A DNA stretch of 64,000 nucleotides from Actinomycetota bacterium (GTDB lineage: Bacteria > Actinomycetota > Actinomycetes > Actinomycetales > Dermatophilaceae). The notes below the pieces were generated by a model. The model was not told the origin of the DNA, made no database searches, and worked only from the letters and a program-made list of their open reading frames with translations. The translations under genes and the position numbers were made by a program. Shown piece by piece: positions 17,833 to 26,773 of this stretch. Location of the stretch: positions 28,305-92,304 of the forward strand of contig JAIUOP010000011.1 of the NCBI GenBank assembly GCA_020161815.1. The letters are read 5' to 3'. Each line of letters starts with the position of its first letter. The stretch's first letter is position 1.

Positions 17833-19218
17833 ATGCCTCGTGCGCGCCTCCGATCGGCAGCCACCGGGCGCACGCGCGCCGTCCTGGCTGGGGCGGCCCT
17901 CGTCCTCGTCGTCGGCGCCCTCGGCCCGCCCGCCCTGGCGCAGCCGTCCGGCTCGGCGCTCAGCGGCCTGGGCGCCGACGTCACACCCAGCCAGGGGCAG
18001 GTCGACGCGGCCCGGGCCGCCGTCGGTCGGGCATCCTCCGCGGCCGATCGGGCCCAGGCCGCCTATGACGCCGCGGGGCTCGAGCTCTCCCGGGTGCAGG
18101 GGACCGTCGCCGCCGCCGAGGCCGACGTCCTCGCCGCCGAGGCCGCGCTCACGCGACGGACGGCCGATGCCGGCGCCGCCGCGGAGCAGGCGGCGACCTC
18201 CGCGACGACGGCCGAGCAGGCCCGCAGCGAGCTGCGCCGCGACGCCGCCCTCGTGTGGCAGGGCCAGGGCGCCCTGGAGGGGGCCGAGGTCTACCTCTCC
18301 AGCGGTGGTCCCCAGGAGGTCGCCGACCGGCTGAGCGCCCTGGACCAGCTCGGGATGCGTCGCCAGGCCCGGCTCGAGCGCGCGACCATCGCGAGCCGGA
18401 TGGCGGCGGAGGCCAGGCGCGGGGCGGAGCGAGCCCAGCAGCAACAGCAAGAAGCGGCGGTCGCCGCCCGTGACGCCCGGGACCGCGCGCGGGCCACGCT
18501 CGACGCGGCCACCGCGCGGGCGCTCGAGCTGCAGCGCGAGCAGGACACCCAGGTCGCCGAGCTGGCCCGCCTCCGCGGTGTGGCCGCGAGCGTCGAGCAA
18601 CAGCGTCAGGACGGCCTGGCCGCCGACGCCGCCCGACGAGCCGCCGAGCAGGCCGCGGCGGTCGAGGCCGCCCGCGCGGCCGAGGCGGCGCGCACGGCAC
18701 GGGCGGCCGAGGCGGCCCGTGCCGCCAAACCGGCGGCGCCCTCACCCACCACGGTGACCAGCAGCAGCAGCGGGTCGGCGGGGGCAACGCCGGCAACCAG
18801 CACCTCCAGCACGTCCAGCACCGCGAGCCCGCCACCGAGCAGCGGCACCACGGGCGGCACCGGCAGCACGGTGACCCCGGGCGCCACGGGGAGCGGAACC
18901 GGCCTCACCCCGGACCAGGCTCGTGCCGCCGCACGGGGCATGCTGCCGGCGTGGGGCTTCACCGACGCCCAGTGGCCCTGTCTGGATTCGCTGTGGACCG
19001 GGGAGAGCGGCTGGCGCTGGTCGGCGCGCAACCCCTGGTCGGGGGCGTACGGCATACCGCAGGCCCTGCCGGCCTCCAAGATGTCCACCGCCGGCGACGA
19101 CTGGCTGACGAACGCGCGCACCCAGATCAGCTGGGGCCTGACCTACATCAAGGGACGCTACGGCACCCCTTGCGGGGCCTGGGACGCCTGGCAGTCGCGC
19201 AGCCCGCACTGGTACTGA
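17833..19218 (+). CDS. Secreted coiled-coil protein with C-terminal lysozyme-like domain
   Basis: 461 residues with a good ribosome site (GAAGGAGA). Signal peptide at about 1-36 (cleavage near PPALAQ). Residues ~45-290 are Ala/Glu/Arg/Gln-rich heptads, a long coiled coil. A Ser/Thr/Gly/Pro linker spans ~290-350. The last ~105 residues (WPCLDSLWTGESGWRWSARN, then SGAYGIPQAL) match the transglycosylase/lysozyme-like fold of actinobacterial wall hydrolases, with Glu in GESGW as the likely catalytic acid. Probably a peptidoglycan remodelling enzyme. An octamer at 19051 forces the rare Ile codon ATA in AYGIP. Confidence 0.85.
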   Translation: MPRARLRSAATGRTRAVLAGAALVLVVGALGPPALAQPSGSALSGLGADVTPSQGQVDAARAAVGRASSAADRAQAAYDAAGLELSRVQGTVAAAEADVLAAEAALTRRTADAGAAAEQAATSATTAEQARSELRRDAALVWQGQGALEGAEVYLSSGGPQEVADRLSALDQLGMRRQARLERATIASRMAAEARRGAERAQQQQQEAAVAARDARDRARATLDAATARALELQREQDTQVAELARLRGVAASVEQQRQDGLAADAARRAAEQAAAVEAARAAEAARTARAAEAARAAKPAAPSPTTVTSSSSGSAGATPATSTSSTSSTASPPPSSGTTGGTGSTVTPGATGSGTGLTPDQARAAARGMLPAWGFTDAQWPCLDSLWTGESGWRWSARNPWSGAYGIPQALPASKMSTAGDDWLTNARTQISWGLTYIKGRYGTPCGAWDAWQSRSPHWY

Positions 19219-19234
19219 GGGGCCACGGCCGCCG

Positions 19235-19240
19235 TAGACT
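19235..19240 (+). promoter_or_regulatory. -10 box of rnpB (TAGACT)
   Basis: TAGACT ends 7 nt before the predicted 5' end of RNase P RNA. The same hexamer precedes hisD, map, dnaG and the DUF6703 gene. Confidence 0.6.
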
Positions 19241-19247
19241 GGTGCAC

Positions 19248-19635
19248 GGATGAGTCGGCCAGGCGGTCGCGTCGGTGAGCCATCACCGCCGAGGAACGTC
19301 CGGGCTCCACAGGGCAAGGTGGTGGGTAACACCCACCCGGGGCGACCCGCGGGACAGTGCCACAGAGAACAGACCGCCTCGCGCCCGGTTTCGGCCGGGA
19401 GCGGGGTCAGGGTGAAACGGTGGTGTAAGAGACCACCAGCGATCCGGGTGACCGGATCGGCTCGGTAAACCCCACCTGGAGCAAGCTCAGACAGGATGCG
19501 CTGAGGGCGGCCCGCCCGAGCATCCGGGTAGAGCGCTGGAGGGCGTCGGCAACGGCGCTCGTAGATGGATGACCGTCGCTCCCCCGCCGGCAACGGTGCG
19601 GGAGAACAGAACCCGGCGTATCGGCCGACTCATCC
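19248..19635 (+). ncRNA. rnpB: RNase P RNA (M1), bacterial type A
   Basis: The closing P1 helix is visible: GGATGAGTCGGCC at the 5' end pairs with GGCCGACTCATCC at the 3' end. Conserved core elements include GAGGAACGTCCGGGCTCC (~19290), ACAGGGCAAGGTGG, GCCACAGAGAACAGACC, GGTGAAACGGTGG and the 3' AGACAGGATGCGCTGAGG/AGAACAGAACCCGG blocks. Length near 388 nt is normal for actinobacterial RNase P RNA. It processes tRNA 5' ends. Confidence 0.96.
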
Positions 19636-19689
19636 CCCGATTCGAGGTAAAACCGCCGATGATCATCGGCGGTTTTACCTCGAATCGGG
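19636..19689. terminator. 54-bp perfect palindrome, shared terminator of rnpB and the RNB gene
   Basis: Two 27-bp arms with no spacer, starting CCCGATTCGAGGTAAAACC and mirrored exactly. It begins one base after rnpB and contains the last codons and TAA (19675-19677) of the leftward RNB gene. It therefore serves both converging transcripts. Its core GAGGTAxxxCCGCC recurs in the 57.4-kb hairpins. Confidence 0.8.
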
Positions 19690-21120
19690 AGGGGTGAGGG
19701 TGAAGCGGACCGTGCTCGTCGCGATCTCGGCCTCGGTCAGGCGCGCCCGCACCTGGGTGCCCGGCTCCCCCGGACCGGTCGCGCCGGCGACGACCGCAGG
19801 CTCGATCAACTGGATGAGGGCCGAGTCCTTGCGCCGCTCGTTGCGCTCGACGACGACCGCGTCGAAGTCCTCCCCCACCCGACGCTCCAGCACGGCGGCC
19901 TCGGTCGCGTCGACGCACGCCCGGTTGACGGCGTTGGCCAGGGAGTCGGTCGTGCGCATGATCTCGGGCAGCGTGGGCAGGGCCTCGCGCACCCAGGTCG
20001 GGATCTCCTCGCCGGCCGAGATGGCGGCGCACAGGGCCAGCCCGAAGCGGTCGACGAGGCGACGCAGCGGCGCCGTCACGTGGGCGTAGGTGCTCGCGAC
20101 CGCGGCGTGGAGGGGCTGCTCGGGCGGCTCACCGTCGAAGGGGGTGTAGCCCGCACCACGGAAGAGGCCGGTGGCTTCATAGATGAGCGCCAGGTGCTCG
20201 GGGTTGTCGCGGTCGAGGGAGCGGAGGAACTCGCCGTAGCTCTGCTTCCCCGACCAGGGAACGCCGAGCGCCTTGGCCATGTGCCGGAAGGCGTCGATCG
20301 TGCGCTGCTCGGCCGGCGGCATGGTGCGCAGGATGCCGATCCCCGCGCCGAGCATGAGCTCGGCGGCCGCCATCCCGGTCATGAGCGACATCTGGGCGTT
20401 CCAGTCCTCGACGGCGAGCGGCGGCCGGAAGTGGATCGCATAGGACCCGTCCTCGAGGTGGTCGACGACCTGGTCGGGCATCGGCAGGTTGGCGCCACCA
20501 CGGGCCGCCTCGCGGGCCAGTCGCAGCAGGCCGACCTCCTTGAGCAGGACCAGGCGCTCGTCCGCGGTGCCCTCGTCGATGAGCCGCTGCACCTGCTCGT
20601 AGTCGAACCGGTCCCGGCTCCGCACCAGAGCGCGGTACACCTCGACCGAGGTCCCCTCCCCCGAGGCGTCGACGCTCATGTCCCAGACGTAGGCCGGCGC
20701 CACCTGGTCCGGCAGCAGGGACGCGGCCCCCTCCGAGAGCTCCGGCGGGTGCAGCGGGTTGCGCTGGTCCGGGCTGTAGATCGTCTGGCCGCGTCGACGC
20801 GCCTCGGTGTCGATGGCGCCGCCGGGGGCGACGAAGGCGGTGAGGCAGGCGATGGCATAGCGGACCCGGTAGTTGGGCCCGACGCGTTCGATGTGCAGGG
20901 CCTGGTCCAGGTCCATGGACCCCGGCGGGTCGATCGTGAGGAAGGGCACGTGCGTCTCGTCGCGGGTGACCTCCTCGACGGGATCGGCCGCCACCCGGCG
21001 GGCCTCCTCGACGACCTCGGCCGGGAAGGCACCCGGGACCTTCAGCTCCGCCCGGATCGCGGCATACCGCTGCAGGAGCTCGGTGCTGCCCGGGGCGACT
21101 CTGACGATCTGTTTGGGCAT
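19675..21120 (-). CDS. RNB-domain ribonuclease (RNase II/R family)
   Basis: 481 residues from the ATG at 21118-21120. The ATG is 7 nt after a TAGGTT -10, which favours it over the in-frame TTG at 21129. The RNB catalytic signature reads IDPPGSMDLDQALHIE: three of the usual four acidic residues are present and the last is Gln. Later motifs YAHVTAPLRRLVDR and the C-terminal S1-like part (GTQVRARLTEAEI) support the family. Likely a 3'-5' exoribonuclease. Its last codons lie in the rnpB terminator. Confidence 0.9.
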   Translation of the reverse strand: MPKQIVRVAPGSTELLQRYAAIRAELKVPGAFPAEVVEEARRVAADPVEEVTRDETHVPFLTIDPPGSMDLDQALHIERVGPNYRVRYAIACLTAFVAPGGAIDTEARRRGQTIYSPDQRNPLHPPELSEGAASLLPDQVAPAYVWDMSVDASGEGTSVEVYRALVRSRDRFDYEQVQRLIDEGTADERLVLLKEVGLLRLAREAARGGANLPMPDQVVDHLEDGSYAIHFRPPLAVEDWNAQMSLMTGMAAAELMLGAGIGILRTMPPAEQRTIDAFRHMAKALGVPWSGKQSYGEFLRSLDRDNPEHLALIYEATGLFRGAGYTPFDGEPPEQPLHAAVASTYAHVTAPLRRLVDRFGLALCAAISAGEEIPTWVREALPTLPEIMRTTDSLANAVNRACVDATEAAVLERRVGEDFDAVVVERNERRKDSALIQLIEPAVVAGATGPGEPGTQVRARLTEAEIATSTVRFTLTPPDSR

Positions 21121-21176
21121 GGAAGGCAACCTACCTGCCCGCTCCCGGCCGCCGGCGTTGGCCGTACCGTGGTCCG

Positions 21177-21929
21177 GTGCTCATCCTCCTCCCGCCCTCC
21201 GAGGGCAAGACCGGCCGTGTGCGGGGCGCGCGCCTGGACCCGGCATCCCTCTCCTTCCCCGAGCTGAAGACGGTGCGGGCGAGAGTCGCCACCGCCCTCG
21301 CCGACGTGAGCGCCGCCGGCGACGCCCCTTCCGTGCTCGGGGTGAGCGCCAACCTCGTCGACGAGATCGCCCGCAACACCGTCCTCGCCACGGCACCGAC
21401 GCTGCCGGCGCTCGAGTGCTACAGCGGCGTCCTCTACGACGCGTTGGCGTATGCCGACCTCTCCCCGGCCGCTCGGCGTCGCGCCAACCGCTGGCTGGTC
21501 GTCGTCTCCGCGCTCTACGGCGCGGTCCGACCCAAGGACCGGATCGCGCCCTACCGCCTCTCGATGGCGGTCAACCTGCCGGGTGTGGGACCACTCGCGT
21601 CGGTGTGGAAGCCGCACCTGGCGCCGCTGCTCACCCAGGCCGCCGGGCGCGGCCTGGTCGTGGACTGCCGTTCGAGCACGTATGCCGCAGCCTGGACTCC
21701 CACAGGGGAGCTCGCTTCCCGCTGGGTGCAGGTCCACGTGCCCGGCGCGACGCACATGGCCAAGCACACACGTGGACTGGTCGCTGCGGCCATCTGCGAG
21801 CTGGACCGTGAACCCGGGACCCCCGCGGCGCTGGCCGCGGCGCTGGCCGCATCGGGCCGCTTCGAGGTGTCCCTGGCCGAGCCTGCGCGCCCCGGCCGTC
21901 CGTGGACGCTCTCCACCACGCCCGCCTGA
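21177..21929 (+). CDS. yaaA: YaaA-family peroxide stress protein
   Basis: 250 residues. It begins MLILLPPSEGKT, the signature of YaaA/DUF328. VVSALYGAVRPKDRIAPYRL and THMAKHTRG are the other conserved blocks. E. coli YaaA lowers free iron under peroxide stress and binds DNA. GTG start at 21177 lies 6 nt after TACCGT (21165-21170), so it is probably leaderless. Divergent from the RNB gene with about 55 bp between them. Confidence 0.9.
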   Translation: MLILLPPSEGKTGRVRGARLDPASLSFPELKTVRARVATALADVSAAGDAPSVLGVSANLVDEIARNTVLATAPTLPALECYSGVLYDALAYADLSPAARRRANRWLVVVSALYGAVRPKDRIAPYRLSMAVNLPGVGPLASVWKPHLAPLLTQAAGRGLVVDCRSSTYAAAWTPTGELASRWVQVHVPGATHMAKHTRGLVAAAICELDREPGTPAALAAALAASGRFEVSLAEPARPGRPWTLSTTPA

Positions 21930-22004
21930 GCAGCCGGACTCTTCCTCACCTCACCGAGGTGGGTGCGCAGGGCGGGATCCCTGACCCCGATGAGCGCACC
22001 CAAC

Positions 22005-22454
22005 TCAGGTCAGCGAGGCGGCGACGGTGGCGGCCAGGTCGTGCACGGCCTCGCGGGCCGCCGCACCCGGCGTCCCGACCAGCTCGAGTGCCGGAGCCAC
22101 AGCGCGCCACTGGAGTCCGGTGACGACCCGCTCGATCGACGTCACGGCCCCGGTGGTGTCGTTGTTGCCGTGCACGATCGCGGCATACGGCAGTCCCACC
22201 GTCTCGCGCAGGCAGGGGTAGTAGATCGTGTCGAAGAAGTGCTTGAGGGCACCGGACATCCATCCCAGGTTGGCCGGCGTCACGAGCAGCACCCCGTCGG
22301 CCGTCAGCACGTCGGCCGCGGTCGCCGAGAGGGCTGCGCGGGTGACCACGTCCACCCCCTCGAGGTCGGGATGCCTCGCCCCGGCGAGCGCCGACTCGAG
22401 GACTTCGTCGAGCGCCGGCGACACCGTGTGGTGGACGAGGAGGAGCCGAGGCAT
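22005..22454 (-). CDS. Flavodoxin-like/NADPH-dependent FMN reductase fold protein
   Basis: 149 residues. It begins with a beta strand and LLVHHTVSPALD, in the position of the flavodoxin phosphate loop. GVLLVTPANLGWMSGALKHFFDT is the classic flavin-contacting loop of this family. Ten bases downstream of metZ and probably co-transcribed. Likely a small flavoprotein reductase; partner unknown. Confidence 0.82.
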   Translation of the reverse strand: MPRLLLVHHTVSPALDEVLESALAGARHPDLEGVDVVTRAALSATAADVLTADGVLLVTPANLGWMSGALKHFFDTIYYPCLRETVGLPYAAIVHGNNDTTGAVTSIERVVTGLQWRAVAPALELVGTPGAAAREAVHDLAATVAASLT

Positions 22455-22464
22455 GCGGGCCGAC

Positions 22465-23652
22465 CTACCAGCCGGCGGCCGCGAGCGCCTGCTCGATGTC
22501 GGCCCTGAGGTCGGCCGGGTCCTCGAGACCCACCGAGATCCGGACCGTGCCGTCGACGATGCCGACCTTCGCCCGGTCCTCGGGCGAGAGCCGGCGGTGG
22601 GTGGTCGTGGCCGGATGGGTCGTCAGCGACTTCGCGTCTCCGAGGTTGTTGGAGATGTCGATGAGGGTGAGTGCGTTCATGAACCGGAACGCCGCCTCCT
22701 TGTCACCATCGAGCTCGAGGGTGAGGACGGTGCCACCACCGGTCATCTGGCGGCGGGCCAGCTCGTGCTGCGGGTGCGAGTCCAGCCACGGGTGCAGGAC
22801 CCGCCGGACGCCCGCCCGTCCCTCGAGGGCGGCCGCCATGGCCAGGGCACTGTCGTGCATCCGCTCGACCCGCAGGCGCATCGTCTCCAGGCCCTTGGTG
22901 AGGACCCAGGCGTTGAACGGCGAGAGCGAGGGTCCGGTGTGGCGGACGAGGTTCTTGACCGGGCCCTGGACGAAGTCCGCCGGGCCGAGCACGGCTCCAC
23001 CGAGGGTCCGTCCCTGGCCGTCGATGTGCTTGGTCGCCGAGTACACGACGATGTCGGCGCCGTGCTCGAGCGGCCGGCTGAACACGGGGGTGCCGAAGAC
23101 GTTGTCGACGACGACCTTGGCGCCCGCGGCGTGGGCCAGCGCACTGACCGCGCCGATGTCGACGAGCTCCATCATCGGGTTGCTCGGCGTCTCGAAGAAG
23201 ACCGCCGTCGTGGGGACCGAGAGGGCCTCGCGCCACTGGTCGAGGTCGCTGCCGTCGACGAGCACGGTCTCCACCCCGAACCGCGGCAGGATCTCGTCGA
23301 CGATGACGAAGCACGAGCCGAAGAGGGCGCGGGAGGCCACGAGCCGATCGCCCTGCCCGCAGAGTGCCGCCAGGGCGAGCCAGACCGCCGCCATCCCCGA
23401 GGCCGCGGAGTAGCAGGCTTCAGCCCCTTCGAGCCGACGCAGCCGCTCCTCGAACATCGTGACCGTGGGGTTGCTGTAGCGGCTGTAGATGTAGTGCTCG
23501 ACCTCGTCCTTGAAGGCCGCCTCGGCCTGCTCCGCCGACTCGTAGACGAAGCCAGAAGTCAGGTAGAGCGCCTCAGCGGTCTCGTCGAAACCGCTGCGGG
23601 ACAACCCTCCCCGCACGGCGATGGTGTCGGGCGACCAGGCGTGGTCGGTCAT
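22465..23652 (-). CDS. metZ: O-succinylhomoserine sulfhydrylase MetZ
   Basis: 395 residues. This Cys/Met-metabolism PLP enzyme makes homocysteine from O-succinylhomoserine and sulfide. Visible features are YSRYSNPTV, the Asp-bearing VVVDNVFGTP, and the PLP Lys in VYSATKHIDGQGR. PSNPMMELVDI and SLGDxKSL-like SNNLGDAKSLTTHP complete the family signature. It follows the rhodanese gene by 5 bp, an arrangement suggesting sulfur delivery. Confidence 0.93.
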   Translation of the reverse strand: MTDHAWSPDTIAVRGGLSRSGFDETAEALYLTSGFVYESAEQAEAAFKDEVEHYIYSRYSNPTVTMFEERLRRLEGAEACYSAASGMAAVWLALAALCGQGDRLVASRALFGSCFVIVDEILPRFGVETVLVDGSDLDQWREALSVPTTAVFFETPSNPMMELVDIGAVSALAHAAGAKVVVDNVFGTPVFSRPLEHGADIVVYSATKHIDGQGRTLGGAVLGPADFVQGPVKNLVRHTGPSLSPFNAWVLTKGLETMRLRVERMHDSALAMAAALEGRAGVRRVLHPWLDSHPQHELARRQMTGGGTVLTLELDGDKEAAFRFMNALTLIDISNNLGDAKSLTTHPATTTHRRLSPEDRAKVGIVDGTVRISVGLEDPADLRADIEQALAAAGW

Positions 23653-23657
23653 GGCAC

Positions 23658-24071
23658 TCAGCCCTGCTTCCAGGCGAGGCCGACGTTCTTCCACCCGTTC
23701 ACGGCGCGGTGGCCCTGCGCGTCGTGGGCGCCCTCGAAGCCGTCGAGGATGTTGTGCGCCGGTCCGAGACCGGCGGCCGTGGCCGCCGCCGCGGCCGCCT
23801 GCGAGCGCACGCCGGAGCGGCACAGGAAGTACATCGGCCGCCCCTCCTCGACCCCGGCGGCCCGCAGCTGCTCCACGAAGGCGGGGTTGACGGCCCCGTC
23901 GGGGTAGCCCAGCCACTCGACGAGCACCAGCGGCGCACAGTCCTCCGGGAGCACCGGGACGCCGACGTAGGTCCACTCGGCGCGCGTCCGGACGTCGACG
24001 AGCACGCCGCGCTCGGGACCGGTGACCGCGGCATACGCGTCCTGGGGGGTGACATCTCCGGCATAGGTCAT
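23658..24071 (-). CDS. Single-domain rhodanese
   Basis: 137 residues. The active-site loop is CRSGVRS with Cys near residue 96; VLVDVRTRAEW is the N-terminal CH2A-like motif. It moves sulfane sulfur and is the first gene of the operon with metZ. ATG at 24071 is 7 nt after TACGCT (24084-24079), so probably leaderless. Confidence 0.92.
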   Translation of the reverse strand: MTYAGDVTPQDAYAAVTGPERGVLVDVRTRAEWTYVGVPVLPEDCAPLVLVEWLGYPDGAVNPAFVEQLRAAGVEEGRPMYFLCRSGVRSQAAAAAATAAGLGPAHNILDGFEGAHDAQGHRAVNGWKNVGLAWKQG

Positions 24072-24171
24072 GCGCGACAGCGTAGGCCGACGCGCGGGTG
24101 CCGCGGTCCCCGTCTCGACTCGCGAGGCGGTATGCCGTGGGCCGGGCTTCCGCAGCCGGCTCCCGCCCCGC

Positions 24172-25371
24172 TCAGGTGCGGTTGACGAAGGCGAGCTGGA
24201 TCTCGCCGTTCTCCCAGGCCTCGACCGCCGTGAGCGAGCCCGGCGCGATCGCGAGCCGCCACGCCTTGTCGTCGTCGAGCCCGAGCAGGTGGGCGAGGAG
24301 GACGAAGATGACCATCCGGTGGGAGACGAGGATCGTCGTGCCCCCCTCGGCCAGCAGCCGCTCCCAGGCGGGGATGACGCGCGCGGCGAGGTCGATGCGC
24401 GACTCCCCTCCGGGTGCGGCGTAGCTGCCGTCCACGCGCATCCGCTGGAAGCCGCGCTCGGGGTCCTTGAGCAGGTCGCTGATGAGCGCCCCGTCCCAGG
24501 ACCCGAAGCCCTGCTCGTCGAAGTCGGCGTCGGCACACGCCTCCGCCCCGATCGCCTCGGCGATGGCGGCGCCGGTCTCGATCGCCCGAGCGAGGGAGGA
24601 GGTGACGACGCGGGCCGGGCGTCCGGCGAGCAGGTGGCCGATGGCGCGACCGGCGGCGGCGGCCTGGGCCTGGCCCGCGGTCGAGAGCGAGGGGTCGGCG
24701 CCGCCGCGGCCGTCGAGGCGTCCCTCCTCGGTGAACGCGGTGACTCCGTGGCGGACGATGACGACGCGGGTGACGGCCCCCCGCCCCGGACCCCGCGGCG
24801 TGGGCGAGGGGATGGACGACCCACCGGTTTCGGTGACCCCGGGCCCCTCGGGTGCCTCCTCGACCGTGGGCAGGTCGTCGACAGCCGCCTCCCCACCGAA
24901 GGTCCGGTCGACGCTCTCCCCGTCCATGGCGATGTTGGAGAGGGCATCGGCGGCCTTGTTCTGCTCGCGCGGGATCCAGGTGAAGGTGACCGACCCACCC
25001 GCCGCTCGGCAGCGCTGGACGAGGTCGCGGGCCTCGAGTGCGAGGCGGCGCATGTCCTCGTGCTTGATCTTCCACCGGCCCGACATCTGCTCGACGACGA
25101 GCTTGGAGTCCATGCGGGCCTCGATGTGCGCACCCTCGTCCACGGCGAGCGCGGCCTCGAGTCCGGCGATCAACCCGGTGTACTCCGCCACGTTGTTCGA
25201 GGCCAGGCCGAGGGGCTCGGCACGTTCGGCGAGGAGTGCACCGGTCTCGGCGTCCCGGACGAGGGCGCCGAAGCCGGCCACACCCGGGTTGCCCCGCGAG
25301 CCCCCATCGGCCTCGACGACGAGGCGACGACCCGGTCGCCCCGATGGCCCCGCTCGCCCCGGCCGGCTCAC
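24172..25371 (-). CDS. Bifunctional RNase H / histidine phosphatase
   Basis: 399 residues, GTG start at 25369-25371 overlapping the upstream stop as GTGA. N-terminal RNase HI domain: Asp22 in EADGGSRGNPG, Glu63 in NVAEYTG, Asp88 in RMDSKLV. After a Pro/Gly linker the C-terminal half is a phosphoglycerate-mutase-like domain with VIVRHGVTAF and VSHRMVI. The same fusion in M. tuberculosis (Rv2228c) removes RNA from RNA/DNA hybrids and has acid/alpha-ribazole phosphatase activity. Its pairing with the zinc-ribbon gene is conserved. Confidence 0.93.
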   Translation of the reverse strand: MSRPGRAGPSGRPGRRLVVEADGGSRGNPGVAGFGALVRDAETGALLAERAEPLGLASNNVAEYTGLIAGLEAALAVDEGAHIEARMDSKLVVEQMSGRWKIKHEDMRRLALEARDLVQRCRAAGGSVTFTWIPREQNKAADALSNIAMDGESVDRTFGGEAAVDDLPTVEEAPEGPGVTETGGSSIPSPTPRGPGRGAVTRVVIVRHGVTAFTEEGRLDGRGGADPSLSTAGQAQAAAAGRAIGHLLAGRPARVVTSSLARAIETGAAIAEAIGAEACADADFDEQGFGSWDGALISDLLKDPERGFQRMRVDGSYAAPGGESRIDLAARVIPAWERLLAEGGTTILVSHRMVIFVLLAHLLGLDDDKAWRLAIAPGSLTAVEAWENGEIQLAFVNRT

Positions 25372-26105
25372 AGCCCGGACTCGGCCGTCCGCACGAGGAT
25401 GCGGCGGCACTCCTCGCAGCGAAGCACCTCGTCAGCGCTCGCGGCCCGGATGCGGTCGAGGTCGACCTGGTTGAGCTCGAGCTGGCAGCCGCCGCAGCGG
25501 CGCCGGGACAGGGCCGCTGCCCCGATCCCGCTCGTGGCCCGGATCTTGTCGTAGAGGTCCACGAGGTCCTGTCCCGCCCCGGAGACCAGGTCGGCCCGTG
25601 GGGCGGCCACCGATCGGGCCTCGGCATCGAGCTCGGCCAGGCGGGCGTCCCGCCGCTCCTCGAGACCGGCGATCCGCTCCCCCAGCTCGCCGCGACCGCG
25701 CTCCAACTTGCGGACGTCGGACTCGGCGGCCTCGGCCCGCTCCATGACCTCGAGCTCGACCTCCTCGAGCTCACCCTGACGCCGCGCGAGCGACTCGAGC
25801 TCGTGCTGCAGGGCCTGCAGGTCCTTGGCGGTGCCGGTGCCGGCGTCGAGGCGGGCGCGGTCGCGCGCGGCCCGGTCGCGCACGAGCTGGACGTCGGCCT
25901 CGGCCTTGGCGATCTCGCGCTGGATGTCGCCGAGCTCGGTGCGGGCCCGGATCAGCTGGTCGTCGATGAGGCCGGCCTTGTGGTTGAGGTCGGCGAGCTC
26001 GACCAGCTCCGGCAGGTGGCTGCGCGCGTGGGCGATCTGGGCCAGGCGGGTGTCGATGGACTGCAGGTCGAGCAGGCGGAGCTGACGCTCGGGAGCGGCT
26101 TTCAC
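25368..26105 (-). CDS. Coiled-coil protein with C4 zinc ribbon
   Basis: 245 residues. A long antiparallel coiled coil (~5-180) is followed by a zinc ribbon with CGGC and CEEC pairs near 205 and 234. This family (M. tuberculosis Rv2229c, H. pylori HP0958-like) is proposed to bind nucleic acid or chaperone partners. The GTG start at 26105 is preceded by GGAG(G) separated by an octamer, so the CGGCATAC word is the ribosome-site spacer. Stop overlaps the RNase H gene. Confidence 0.88.
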   Translation of the reverse strand: MKAAPERQLRLLDLQSIDTRLAQIAHARSHLPELVELADLNHKAGLIDDQLIRARTELGDIQREIAKAEADVQLVRDRAARDRARLDAGTGTAKDLQALQHELESLARRQGELEEVELEVMERAEAAESDVRKLERGRGELGERIAGLEERRDARLAELDAEARSVAAPRADLVSGAGQDLVDLYDKIRATSGIGAAALSRRRCGGCQLELNQVDLDRIRAASADEVLRCEECRRILVRTAESGL

Positions 26106-26142
26106 GGCATACCTCCGATGGGGTTTCTCGAGCGGGTGGTGG

Positions 26143-26215
26143 TGGGCCCGGCCGGGCTCGAACCGACGACATCCACGGTGTAAACGTGGCGCTCTACCAA
26201 CTGAGCTACAGGCCC
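26143..26215 (-). tRNA. tRNA-Val (TAC anticodon)
   Basis: 73-nt cloverleaf on the minus strand. Acceptor GGGCCTG/CGGGCCC (one T-G pair), D-arm GCTCAGTTGGTAGAGC, anticodon stem CCACG/CGTGG with loop TTTACAC (anticodon TAC), and T-arm GTCGGTTCGAGCCCGGC. Encoded CCA follows at 26142-26140. Confidence 0.96.
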
Positions 26216-26253
26216 GCGCCGCCGAAGTCGCGGCGGCGGGGTGCCCCATTGTG

Positions 26254-26748
26254 TCAGGCCGGGAGGGCGCCCTCTGCGAGGTCGCCGAGGACCTCGTGGA
26301 ATCCGCTGAAGTCGCGGCGCTCACCCGGGGCGTTGACCAGCGCCCAACGCACGACCCCGTCGGTGTCGATGAGGAAGGTGCCGCGCACGGCGAAGCCCCT
26401 CTCGTGGAGGACGCCGAAGGAGCGCGCGACCTCGCCGTGCGGCCAGAAGTCGGACAGGAGGGGGAAGAAGTAGGCCTCCCGGTCGGCCCACGCCCGGAGC
26501 GAGAACGAGGGGTCGCAGGAGATCGTGACGACCTGGACACGGTCGTTGTCGAAGCGGCCGAGGTCGTCACGGATCTCGGTGAGCTCCCCCGTGCAGAGGC
26601 CGCTGAAGGCGAACGGGAAGAAGACGACCAGCACGGCGCGGTCCGCGCGGGCGCTGGACAGGGTGAAGGTCGACCCGGACTGGTCGAGCAGGGTGAAGTC
26701 GGGTGCGAGGTCGCCGATCGAGAGGGGGGTGTCGCGTCCGTCAGGCAT
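26254..26748 (-). CDS. ahpE: One-Cys peroxiredoxin AhpE-like
   Basis: 164 residues. The peroxidatic Cys sits in FPFAFSGLCTGEL near residue 52, with no obvious resolving Cys except in VTISCDPSF. This matches AhpE, which reduces peroxides and peroxynitrite using low-molecular-weight thiols such as mycothiol. The neighbour order ahpE-DUF3052 is that of M. tuberculosis Rv2238c-Rv2239c. Confidence 0.93.
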   Translation of the reverse strand: MPDGRDTPLSIGDLAPDFTLLDQSGSTFTLSSARADRAVLVVFFPFAFSGLCTGELTEIRDDLGRFDNDRVQVVTISCDPSFSLRAWADREAYFFPLLSDFWPHGEVARSFGVLHERGFAVRGTFLIDTDGVVRWALVNAPGERRDFSGFHEVLGDLAEGALPA

Positions 26749-26773
26749 GGCGCCAGTGTCGCACCTGCCGGTG

